From NCBI RefSeq assembly GCF_027579695.1, contig NC_083577.1:44060198-44124197 (forward strand): 64,000 nucleotides of DNA, given 5' to 3'. Numbering within the stretch: position 1 is the stretch's first letter; every line of letters begins with the position of its first letter. Below the pieces are notes generated by a model, which was not told where the DNA came from, did not search any database, and saw only the letters and a program-made list of their open reading frames with translations. The DNA is from Neoarius graeffei. Its lineage: Eukaryota > Chordata > Actinopteri > Siluriformes > Ariidae. Position numbers and translations under genes: made by a program. Below are positions 8,999 to 20,902 of the stretch, in pieces.

Positions 8999-10594
8999 CA
9001 GTGCCTTGCAAAAGTATTCATACCCCTTGAACTTTTTCACATTTTTCCACCTTACAACCACGAACTTAAAAGTTTTTTATTGAGATTTTATGTGATCGAC
9101 CAACACAGAGCAGCACATAATTGTGAAGTGAAACGAAAATGATAAATGGTCTTCAAAATTTTAAACAAATAAAAATCTGAAAAATGTGATGTGCATTAGT
9201 ATTCAGCCCCCTGCATCAATACTTTGTAGAGCCACCTTTTGCTGCAATTACAGCTGCAAGTCTTTTGTGGTATGTCTCTACCAGCTTTGCACATCTAGAC
9301 ACTGAAATTTTTGCCCATTCTTCTTTGCAAAATAACTCAAGCTCAGCCAGATTGGATGGAGAGCGTCTGTGAACAGCAATTTTCAAGTCTTACCACAGAT
9401 GCTCAATGGGATTTAGGTCTGGACTTTGACTGGGCCATTCTAACACATGAATATTCTTTGATCTAAACCATTCCATTGTAGCTCTGGCTGTATGTTTAGG
9501 GTCATTGTCTTGCTGGAAGGTGAATCTCCTTCCCAGTCTCAAGTCTTTTGCAGCCTCCAACAGGTTTTCTTCCAGGATTGCCCTGTATTTACTGTAGCTC
9601 CATCCATCTTCCCATCAACTCTGACCAGCTTCCCTGTCCCTGCTGAAGAAAAGCATCCCCATAGCATGATGCTGCCACCACCATGTTTCACAGTGGGGAT
9701 GGTGTGTGCAGGGTGATGAGCAGTGTTAGTTTTCTGCCACACATAGCGCTTTGCATTTAGGCCAAAATGTTCAACTTTGGTCTCATCTGACCAAAGAACC
9801 TTCTTCCACATGTTTGCTGTGTCCCCTACATGGCTTCTTATGCCTGTCTTTCAACAATGGCTTTCTCCTTGCCACTCTTCCAAAAAGGCCAGATTTGTGG
9901 AGTGTACGACTTATAGTTGTCCTGTGCACAGATTCTCCCACCTGAGCTGTGGATTTCTGCAGCTCCTCCAGAGTGATCATGGGCCTCTTAGCTGCTTCTC
10001 TGACCAGTGCTCTCCTTGCTCGCTCTGTCAGTTTAGGTGGACGGCCATGTCTTGGTAGGTTTGCAGTTGTGCCATACTTTTTCCATTTTTGAATGATGGA
10101 TTGAACAGTGCTTCTTGAGATATTCAGAGCTTGGGATTTTTTTTTATAACCTAACCCTGCTTTAAACTTCTCCAGAACTTTATCCCTGACTTGTCTGGTG
10201 AGTTCTTTGGTCTTCATGATGCTGTTTGTTCTTCAGTGTTCTCTAACAAACCACTGAGGCCTTCATAGAACAAGTGTATTTATGCTGAGAGTAAATTACA
10301 CACAGTAGGACTCTATTAACTAATTATATGACTTCTGAAGGCAATTGATTGCACTGGATTGTATTTAGAGGTATCAGAGTACAGGGGGCTGAATACTAAT
10401 GCACACCACATTTTTCAGATTTTTATTTGTTTAAAATTTTGAAGACTATCATTTTCGTTTCACTTCACAATTATGTGCTACTCTGTGTTAGTCTATCACA
10501 TAAAATCTCAATAAAAAACTTAAGTTTGTGGTTGTAAGGTGGAAAAATGTGAAAAAGTTCAAGGGGTATGTATGAATACTTTTGCAAGGCACTG
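8999..10594 (-). mobile_element. Tc1-like transposon, nearly full length, inactive
   Basis: Terminal inverted repeats start CAGTGCCTTGCAAAAGTATT at 8999 and end with the complement at 10594. Each side is flanked by TA (8997-8998, 10595-10596). The long inverted repeats extend about 200 bases (8999-9195 and 10390-10594). The transposase lies on the minus strand and is broken by at least one frameshift and a stop. Confidence 0.92.
9200..10217 (-). pseudogene. Tc1-like transposase pseudogene
   Basis: Starts at the ATG at 10217 with MKTKELTRQVRDKVLEKFKA and a helix-turn-helix block (KKKSQALNISRSTVQSIIQK). It shifts frame near 9790-9811 to reach [17 protein letters not shown]. The first catalytic Asp is in WSDET, the second in FQQDNDPKH (about 9462), and the Glu in SPDLNPIE (about 9400), giving a DD34E-type triad. 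Directly after PIEHLW there is an in-frame TAA. The family is usually about 340 residues, so most of the protein is represented, but the frameshift and nonsense codon make it inactive. Confidence 0.88.
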
Positions 10595-10596
10595 TA

Positions 10597-11747
10597 GCTC
10601 CGCCAAAATTTACAGGCACCTTCCTTTCCCTGAGTGGCACACTAAATAAGACAATAATAATATGCTCAGTGTTCACTGTTGTTTTTATTGCATGATGCAT
10701 TTGATAGTGTTTTAGGGTTGACAGTATCTGATTGATCCAGTCAGTTGATTTAAGAGTTCAGCTTACATGAAACTTTGCAGTACAGTATTAAGTGCCAAAC
10801 TACCAATCAGTGGTTATGTTATTATTATGCGCATTTTTTTTCATTCATAATAAGAATGACAGTCATAGTCATATGCTTTGTAGTATGTAGATTTATATTT
10901 TAATAGAGTTTTTATTTTCTTCTATTCTCTAAGTTCTAGTCCAGCAGATTTTAGTCTGAATGCCAAATGATATTACCATGTCGAGTTTTGAGTAATTTGA
11001 AAAGTCAGTCAATTTGTTACAAAGTTACTTGGAATCTCATACTCAAAATTTTAACTCTATTATGTAAGAATAGTTGTACTGTTAATTACTAAATTCTTTA
11101 TAGACTTATTATAAACATAGTATAAAAATAGTAATTGTTGACATAATGTTTCATGAGTGTTATTATAGTACTTGTATATGAGTACCAGTAAGTTGTAACC
11201 AACTGGACCACCCTTGGCCCCCCATACTTTTTTCTAGACATGGAACTGACCTGTGTGTACTACTGTTTTCTTGGGTATAACTTTAAGCATGTTTTTCTTG
11301 AATCTTCTTACATTTTCTTGTAAATTATATTCAATTTGTAGTGTAATTAGCAGCTAATGTCTAGTGTAATTTAGCCTTTGATGATCACAAAAATGTGCCT
11401 GGAAATAGCTGAGAAGCCGTCTCCAGGCATCTAAAGCCCTTCAGCTTCCAGGGCCCTAAGGCGGGCCCCGGACCCCTGGCTGCATTGTCCCAGGCCTTTG
11501 GCCCGTCATTCGGACAGGCTGAAATTTGGACGGACAGACATCATTTCAGACTTGTCTGTCCTGTGATAGTCTGCTTAAAATTCCTTATTTCCCACACTGT
11601 GTGTGTGTGTGTGTGTGTGCATAGTAGGTGTGAAAACAGCTTTAGAACCTGATCTTGCTTGCGTGTTTATTCTTGATATCAGATTCTTAAAGTTGCCCTC
11701 TTTTACTTTTGCTGATTGCTAACTAGCACTGTTTCCTTTCATCACAG
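10597..11747. other. Non-coding region upstream of NXPE exon 1
   Basis: AT-rich sequence without a convincing gene. It contains a short (GT)n run near 11599-11618 and a GC-rich patch near 11440-11490. It ends in a polypyrimidine tract and CACAG acceptor for NXPE exon 1, so at least one untranslated exon should lie upstream, here or outside the window. None was recognised. Confidence 0.5.
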
Positions 11748-11851
11748 ATATCCCAGCCATGGTGGAACGCATGTCAAGATTTGTAATCATCTTTATACTC
11801 CTAGCAGCATCAGGGTTTATACTGATTGTCCAGAATATCACATCTCTGGAG
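11748..11851 (+). CDS. NXPE coding exon 1 (signal anchor)
   Basis: Preceded by a pyrimidine tract and CACAG. ATG at 11759 (context AGCCATGG, a good Kozak match) opens [20 protein letters not shown] then [11 protein letters not shown]. It ends exactly at a codon boundary before GTGAGT. The hydrophobic run at residues 8-24 is a type II signal anchor. Phase 0 matches the phase 0 start of the exon at 50320. Confidence 0.8.
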
Positions 11852-14800
11852 GTGAGTACATCTGTTTCAGTGTAAAACATGTTCCCTCAGACAGCACTCT
11901 GGCAAAGATATCGCATCTGATTTATTTCCCCTAATAAGAGTATACACTGGATATAAAACGTATACACACCCCTGTTAAAATTTCCAGGTTTTTGCAATGT
12001 AAATAAATGACACCAAGGAATCAGGTTCAATTATTTTACACCTAATGTGAAATAGCAACCAACAAGTGGCAGGTGAGAAGCATGAGTGTGACAAGTTGCA
12101 TTAGACTGGGCCTGAAAGAGAAGGAGACAAAAGACACCTGAATGGCACACATACAGCCATGAATGTATATTGGAGGAATCTATCTTGAATCGAGCCACAA
12201 ATTTTTTGCAATAGCCTTCTGGCTTGTCCACGTAATCTTTAGTAAACTGTTGATGGGCAGCAATGTTCTATTTGTAGAGCAGTGGCTTTCCCCTTGCAAC
12301 CTGCCATGCACACCATTGTGGTTGAGTGTTCTGCTGATGGTGGTTGGCTCCTTCGTTCTCGAAAGATCATGGTGATCTGCGCCAGGGGTCATCCATCAGT
12401 TGTCGAGTTGCAGTGCCTAGTATGACTGTGTAGGCCGATGCGTGAGCCACACGGTCTGCTACAGTTGCTGCAGGTGAAGTTGCTTGGTCGGGTGTCTGTT
12501 GATGCCGTCTGCAGTCTCCGCTGTCATCGGAGCCTCCTCTCCCCCCACCGGGTCTGTAAGATTGTGTGTGTTCTCGTGCATAGCTGTCCTGAGCTTTATG
12601 ACCCTTTCACACCCTGGTAAACGTGCATAATCGCGAGAACATACTCTTTTATTTTCTCTGTACCTTCTAGTTTCGCTGAAACCACATTCCTGGTTCCTCC
12701 TGTTCTAGGGGGTGTATGGTCTGCTCTTTCATGTATAACAAAAACGACTCCTTATCTGGCGAGTTTCACCTTGTGCCCCCGAGCCCCCTACTTATCTTGT
12801 CACGCAAGCTTCTGATGTATATAAACCCTGCTCTTTCTGTGTATCACTGAGCAGTGCATGAATAAACCAGATTGATTTCATTCGTGTGGTTTGTTTTTAC
12901 CCTGCTCCAGAGCGCTCTTATATCGACGCATCTGAACGAGGACAGACGCAGGTTCTAACAGGGTCTCTCTCCTTTCCTCGGCTTTCCCAACGATGGTCTT
13001 GGTGGTGGACCGCCAGCCAGCGCGATCTGAGGCCACCGTCTCCAGGTCTGCGGGGTTGGAGCCGCCTGCCCTCAGGTCACGCTTGCACATGTCCTTGTAG
13101 CATAGTGTGGGTTGTCCTGTGGGTCTGGAGCCTGTGGACAGCTCACCATACAGCACGTCCTTTGGGATGTGGCCATCGTCCATGTGGCTGACGTGGCCTT
13201 GCCAGCGCAGGCGTCTCTGGGTCAGCATGGCAAACATGCTGGGCATCCCTGCCTTGGCTAGGACATCGGTGTTGGTGACACAGTCCTGCCAGGTGATGCC
13301 CAAAAGTCTTCTGAGACAACGCATGTGGAAGTCGTTCAGTCTGCGTTCTTGGCGGGAGTAGAGGGTCCATGCTTCGCTTCCATAGAGGAGAGTGCTCAGC
13401 ACACAGGCCTGATACACTCTCATTTTGGTGTTGGTCATGAGCATTGTGTTGTCCCAGACTCTTTTCGCAAGACGGGCCATTGCTGTTACTGCTTTGCCGA
13501 TCCGCAGGCTCAGCTCGGTGTCGAGAGAGAAGTAGCTGGAGATGGTGGAGCCCAGATAGGTGAACCTATCCCCCACTTTGAGGCTGTGGTTGCCGATGGT
13601 GATCTGGGGAGCTCTGCTGATGTCCTGGCCCATGATGTTGGTCTTCTTCAGGCTTATAGTGAGCCCGAACTTGTTACAGGTGTCTGCGAAGCGGGTGATG
13701 AGTCACTGTAGCGCTTCCTTGGTGTGGACGGTGAGAGTGGCATCATCTGTGAAGAACATCTCTCTGATGCTCGGAGGCGTGCCAGGTTGAAGAGGCCCCC
13801 GTCACTCCTGGTGTGGAGGAAGATGCCGTCTTCAGACTGTCGGAAGGCATGGCGCAACAGCAGGGAGAAGAACATGCTGAAGAGAGTCGGAGCGAGGACA
13901 CACCCCTGCTTGACACTGCTCTTGATTGGGAAGGGGTCTGAGGATGTATTGAACAGTGCCGCTCACGACATGAAAGGACATGATCATCCTCAGGACCTTG
14001 GGGGGGGGGACATCCAATCTGGTGTAGGAGGGTGAAGAGTCCTTCTCTGCTGACCAAGTCAAATGCTTTGGTCAGGTCAATGAAGGCGATGAGCAAGGGT
14101 TGTCTCTGCTCACAGCACTTCTCCTGTAGCTGTCTCAGGGAGAAAACCATGTCGATGGTCGATCTGGCCACTTTAAAGCCACACTGTGCCTCTGGGTACA
14201 CCCGTTTGGTGAGGAGCTGCAGTCTGTTGAGGACAACGCGGGCGAAGGCTTTGCCGACGATGCTGGGGAGCGAGATACCGCGATAGTTGTTGCAATCGCT
14301 CCGGTCCCCTTTGTTCTTGTACAGCGTGATGATCTTGGCATCACACATGTCCTGGGGTACTGTCCCTTCCTCCCAGCACTGTAGCAGAAGCTCATGTAGG
14401 TGGCCCAAGAGGGAGCTTTCCTTGCTGGCTTTGATGACTTCAGGTGGGATGCCATCGCTAACTGGAGCTTTACCACAGGCTAGCAAGTTGATGGCCTTGC
14501 TGAGCTCCTCGATGGTGGGTGGGGTGTCCAGCTCCTCCATGATGTGCCTGTGCGCAGGCGCCAACATGGCCGCCATGTTTGTAAGAGCTTTGTGTCTGCT
14601 CTTTACTTTTATTACATTGATAGTTGCTTTTAAGCCTTTAAAAACTAGATTCAAGGAAAATGAAATGCCGTAGCTCCAAAACAGCCGGTTTCAAGTTTCC
14701 TATTCGCATAAATATTGAGCTCGACGGGCGATTGTATTATGGAGTGATCGAGGCTTGACTTTCCTGGCGGCTCCGGAACAGTCCATTTTACTAGATATTA

Positions 14801-17800
14801 CGATCTGTATGGATGTCCAGCCTCACCCTGGCCCAGAGCTTGCCGTTCCAGGGAGGAAGCAGATGGGAAATGTTCGCAAAAGATCAGGCAGTGGGAATAC
14901 AGCTTACGACTGTTCAAAACTCCTGTCCTTCAGGCATATGGCACTTAAGCCTGATAGGACCGTCCTGTCCGAACTGAAGTCACTAGGCATTTTGTGATAC
15001 AGAGGCAGAAGAGGGGCTGGACAGAAGAACATCCCTGTTGTTGAAACCCGCCGCCTTAAAGTAAAATCTATATGTCGCCCTATTAACCGAAGCAATCTGA
15101 TTTGCATTCCCCGAGTAAATACAACAATGAACTGTGCTGCTCCTGCCATGGATTTTGCTGTTCCTAACTGTCTTTTCACAAATTTCTGTGGATTGGCGAA
15201 AATAAAGAACCGTGTAAGGGGACCAGTTGCTCTCGAAACTCACTTCAGAAACCAGGATATCGATGAGTGTGTGTGGTATCTGAAACACATCTTTCAACCG
15301 ATGTGCCTGATGCAGTTGTGAACATTCCTGAGTATGCAATCTACAGGTGTGATAGAGGTTGTGCTGATTTGGACAAAAGGAAAAAAGGTGGAGTGTCTAT
15401 GTATGGAAAAATTTAAAAGTTTTGGATGTTCATCGTTCTAAGCTATACGAATTGATCTGTTTGACTCTGTTATTGCCTTCTGGATATCGAATGCTAATTT
15501 GTGGCCTTTACAATCCACCAAAGCACAATTACCGTGACGAAGATCTAATGGGTTATTTGGATGGCTTTGTTGACTTGGTGTTGGAAAAACACCCTGAAAC
15601 AGTCATGGTATGTGGCGGTGAGCTCAATCGATTGGATTTGCAAGAACTAAACGCTTTGTCAGGGTGGGACGTTATGGTTGATTTCCCCACAAGGGGCGAT
15701 GCTATTCTTGACAATTGCCTAACCAACCGCCCGGAACTTTTTAGAAAAGCTTATCCCATTCACATGCGAATAAAAACTGATCACAAAGGCTTTGTTTTGC
15801 CAGCAGGTCATAAACTGAAGCCCATTCGTCGTAAAGTGCTAGTGCGTGACTATAGAGAAGACCGCAAGCGAGCGCTGTATCTTGCATTGGCGGATATGGA
15901 CTGGGGAGATGTTACTGAGGCAACAAACATAAATGAGGCAGTCAGTTGGCTTGAAGAAAAGATTCGCTCACTGATGGATAAATATATGCCATTTAGATCT
16001 GTGCGTATGTCATCACGTGACCCTGCTTGGATGACTGCTCTCGTAAGATCAATGTTTAGAGCAAAATCAAGAATCTCTCTCTCTCCAAACAATGAAGAAC
16101 GCCTCAAAGTGATTAATAGCAGAATTTCCGAAGTAATTAGCCAGAACCAGAGAAACCCTTCTACCATCTTAGGGAGCCGCGAGTGGTGGAAAAATGTAGA
16201 CTTTATTTCTCAGCGCCGTAACTCGACCTACGTTGCTCTGGACGAACATACTATGGACCGTCTTAAAGATTATTTCAGGCAACTCTGCTGTGATGACAAC
16301 TACATGCGACCAATCGACATGCAAATTGCCGATGATGTGGAAGGTCCCGAATTATCTGAGAGAATGGTCTGGAATGCTCTTGGGAAAATAAAGAAAACTG
16401 CTACTGGTCCGGACAAGATCCTGTTCTGGATCTGGAAAGACTTTTCGGAAATATTTACACCTGTCATCTCTAAAGTTTGGAACTTATCACTGTCAACGCA
16501 CGAATGGCCTGAGTCCTGGAAGAGAGCTAACATCAACCCGCTACCCAAGTTGGATATCCTGAAGGAGGACAAAGATTAGAGGCATTAATGTAACACCTGT
16601 CATCGCGAGGGCCTTTGAAAAGGTTGTGTTTGAGAACTTCGCCAGGAAAATGGTCGAAGCTAGCCTTAGGCTACATCCACACGACAACAGCAACGAGATG
16701 TTATTTAAAAAAATATCGCGTCCAAATGGGCAACGATCAGTAAAATATCAGGTCCATATGGCAACGCAACGCTTGCTGAAAACGATGCAATACACATGCC
16801 ACACCTCTAGGGGCGCTGTAAGACGGTCCCTTCGGAGACACCAGAACAATAGAAGAAGTAAGGACGCATGCGCATAAACTATTATGCGCGAGACTTCATA
16901 TTAGCCACAAAGTCAGAAAAATCTGTTCGTAAAATTACATTATAATGACCAAATACAATGAAAAGTATTTTTCCAGTCTCACCTGTGAAAGGTAATCCCA
17001 TGTGATCTCGTTTGGACGGTAAACCTGTTGGTACAGTTAAACGCAGCACATGAATGAGGCATCTTTATTCTCTGCTTTGACCCATCCAATATGGCGGCGA
17101 GGATGACGTATGATTCTACGCGGAAGGCGGCGTCTTTAATGGTCCGGAATAAATTGAATGCTACACGTTGATGGATTAATTTGTTCTTCTACGCCCTTTT
17201 TGAGGAATGTATTGTAGGACTTAAACCAACATCTGAAGAGGTGAGATTGCTCCTTTTTTTCCCTATTTTTGCTGGTGGGATTGACTCTGCCCTAAGGGCT
17301 ATTCTCTCTCTCTCTCTCACTTTGCACCATTACACAATAAATATTCACAGTGAAAATATTTTGTAAGTGCGTTTCATGAACCAAGTTATAGGATTTGTTG
17401 ACAACTCGCATCGAGTTCATTACACTTCTACCCGGCGTGAAGCACTCACAGTCATGAGGTTGTGACGTCATCGTAAACAAATCCGTTCTACTCATCCAGA
17501 CGACTTCGCAACGGCAACATTGTCAGATCTTTCCACTCTGGAACCCGTTCTCAAAAGATTGCGTTTGGGGGCACCCAAAACGCCGGTGCCGTGTGGACCC
17601 CAGGCCGAAACGATAAACAATTGTATCAGATTCACCTGAATCCGTTGCTGTGTGGACAGGGCCTTAGCCCCTCTCAGTTCGCATACAGACAAGGAGGTAA
17701 CTGTACCAATGCACTGATTACCATCCAGCACCAGGTATGCAAATACCTGGATGACACTCACTACGTTTACATGCACATAGAGAGAATCGAATTTCTGCCA

Positions 17801-20558
17801 TTGCTTGACTGAAATCGAAGTTCAAAATGCCATGTATACACCTTAATTCGGCTGAAATTGAACCGAACTTGATTTCTCGGAATCGAGCTACACGACCTAG
17901 TTTATGCGATTTCTGCCGAGCTACTTTGTGCATGTATACCCTATCGAGCTAGTTGTCAAGCTACTTCCGGAAGTGACGAGTGACGAGACCACAAGCGGGA
18001 AACACAACAGCCTCGGTCGGCATGACAACAGTAGTAGCAAGCAGCAGAAGAGGTCAGGAGGAACAAACGAAGAAGAGAAAACGGCGATGTAGAGCTCTCT
18101 GAAGTGTGGGTGGAGCACAGAGGACGGCAGGACAAAGCTTCTGGTACTAATAGGCTTTTTATTGTCAGACTTTTCAGTTTAACAGCCTACTTTTATTCTT
18201 GAGAAAAAAAACACACGCGCGCGCTGTGTTCTAGTCCCGGGATGAGCTCTCCCTCTGCCTCCTTAAATAGGGCGCGGTTACTGGGAAGACACACAAACAC
18301 AGGTTAATTACCGTCAGGTGTAGTGATTCTTCCACTCACCTTCCCTGGCTCCGCCCTCCTGTCACAGACCGGCGCTTGACCACGCCCCCACTGCCACAGG
18401 CAAGCAGAAACGTGCACTTCTGGAGCAATGAGGAGACAGACTTCATGCTCATTCAGCTTAAGGAGTTGAATATATTAAAATTCATGGACGGGAGAAAAAC
18501 GCGCAATGGAGACCACGGAACTGATAACTTTGTTTACACTCGAACAGCTCTTCTTCATGACAACAACCGGAAGTGTACCAACATGATGGGGCGTGTTGCG
18601 CCACCTGTGGCTCGGGTGCACAATGCACCTCACACAATAGCCCGATTTCATTGTGTGCATGTAGGATTGGATTTCTCTGGCACCCTGCTGGGACCTTCAG
18701 CTCGATTACCGACAGCAGCTCGATTTGGATGTGCATGTAAACGTAGTCATTGACTGCAGAGCCGTTAGAGTTTTCACAATGGACTTCAGCAAAGCCTTTG
18801 ACTGTGTTAAGCATAATCTTTTGTCAAACAAACTCAAACAGTTAGCACTTAGTCCATACGTAATCAATTGGTATCACAGTTTTCTTTTTGGTAGGCAACA
18901 AAGAATTTTCTCTAGTAATCACAGTTGCAATTGGAAGTCTGTAAACAAAGGGACTACTCAGGGCAGTGTCAGCGGACCGCACCTTTTTAACATTTTCCTT
19001 AATAATCTTGACATACATTATAATGGTAATCCTATACTTTTCAAATGAGCAGATGATTCTACTATAGTGTCTCACGTTTACAACAAAGCAGACCCTTCTA
19101 TAAATCTAGTCAATTTGTTTCTTAGGCTACATCCACACGACAACGGCAACAAGATGTTATTTAAAAATATATCGCGTCCAAATAGGCAACAATCAGTAAA
19201 ATATCGGGTCCATATGGTAACGCAACGCTTGCTGAAAACGATGCAATACACATGCCACACCTCTAGGGGCGCTGTAAGACGGTCCCTTCGGAGACACCAG
19301 AACAACCCATACGAAAAAGAACAGTAAAGAACTTATAAGAGTTTACCACTGTCTTAGTAGTAAATCCTTATAAGGATTTATAAATAAATATGCCATGTAT
19401 GATTTACTCCTGAAAGTGGCCCATTTTGCATTTTCCTCATACAAATTTTTTATGAAAATCTAGTATGTATGAAGTGAACATTGTGCATGGTTTTTACAGA
19501 TAATGTGTATGATGAATTACACCGTCTTTGTATGCTTCACGTAATGTTTGTAGTTTTAAATTATATTTTACAGTTTAAAATGTATATGCCTTTTATATGT
19601 AAATCCAACACAAACATATGTGGATTTACATATAAAAGGCATATACATTTTAAATTGTAAAATATAATTTAAAACTACAAACATTACGTGAAGCATACAA
19701 AGACGGTGTAATTCATCATACACATTATCTGTAAAAACCATGCACAATGTTCACTTCATACATACTAGATTTTCATAAAAAATTTGTATGAGGAAAATGC
19801 AAAATGGGCCACTTTCAGGAGTAAATCATACATGGCATATATATTTATTTATAAATCCTTATAAGGATTTATCCTTATATTTATAAGGATTTACTACTAA
19901 GACAGTGGTAAACTCATAAGTTCTTTACTGTTCTTTTTCGTATGGGAATAGAAGAAGTAAGGACGCATGCGCATAAACTATTATGCGCGAGACTTCATAT
20001 TAGCCACAAAGTCAGGAAAATCTGTTCGGAAAATTACATTATAATGACCAAATACAATGAAAAGTATTTTTCCAGTCTCACCTGTAAGGTAATCCCATGT
20101 GATCTCGTTTGGACGGTAAACCTGTTGGTACAGTTAAACGCAGCTAATCTTTATTCTCCGCTTTGACCTTTCCAATATGGCGGCGAAGATGACGCACGCG
20201 GAAGGCGGCGTCTTTAATGGTCCGGAATAAATTGAATACTACACGTTGATGGATTAATTTGTTGTTTCTCACCTGTGAAAGGTAATCCCATGTGATCTCG
20301 TTTGGACGGTAAACCTGTTGGTATAGTTAAACGCAGCTAATCTTTATTCTCCACTTTGACCTTTCCAATATGGCGGCGAGGATGACGTACGCGGAAGGCG
20401 GCGTCTTTAATGGTCCGGAATAAATTGAATGATACACGTTGATGGATTAATTTGCTTTTTTGAGGAATGTATTCTAGGACTTAAACCATCATCTGAAGAG
20501 GTGAGATCGCTCTTTTTCCCCCTAGTTTTGCTGGTGGGATTGACTCTGCCCTAAGGGC

Positions 20559-20596
<38 letters not shown>

Positions 20597-20851
20597 TTGC
20601 ACCATTACACAATAAATATTCACAGTGAAAATATTTTGTAAGCGCGTTTCATGAACCAAGTTATAGGATTTGTTGACAACTCGCATCGCATCGCAATGAG
20701 ATCATTGGCACTACTGGTGTTAAGAATCAGACCATTTCATAAATTAATATTTTGCTGTAGAGCTGCAGTGTTTGTACAATTGCATGTTTTTGCTTCACTA
20801 TTACTGTCACTATTCTGCTTCTTGCATTACTACTGTGAACTAACACTGAAC

Positions 20852-20902
<51 letters not shown>

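Larger units (their letters stand above)
12397..14544 (-). mobile_element. LINE-A, 3' part (reverse transcriptase and C-terminal zinc finger)
   Basis: Minus-strand non-LTR retrotransposon. This part carries the reverse transcriptase (14544 to about 13650), the C-terminal region (13633-12966) and a terminal zinc finger (12480-12397). It is interrupted by a solo LTR at 12555-12960. The 5' part is at 24167-25352, displaced by insertion of LINE-B. Clade not assigned. Confidence 0.85.
17761..18746 (+). mobile_element. Harbinger-like element with Myb/SANT-like remnant (TCA duplication)
   Basis: Ends CTACGTTTACATGCACAT inverted at both sides, with TCA at 17758-17760 and 18747-18749. It inserted within the LINE-B RT. 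It contains a Myb/SANT-like coding remnant and a solo LTR. Harbinger elements often encode such a Myb-like second protein, so that superfamily is the best guess. Confidence 0.65.

Noticed and set aside
13107-14673. Plus-strand ORFs across the LINE-A RT
   Set aside because: Antisense shadows of the minus-strand RT, which has recognisable motifs.
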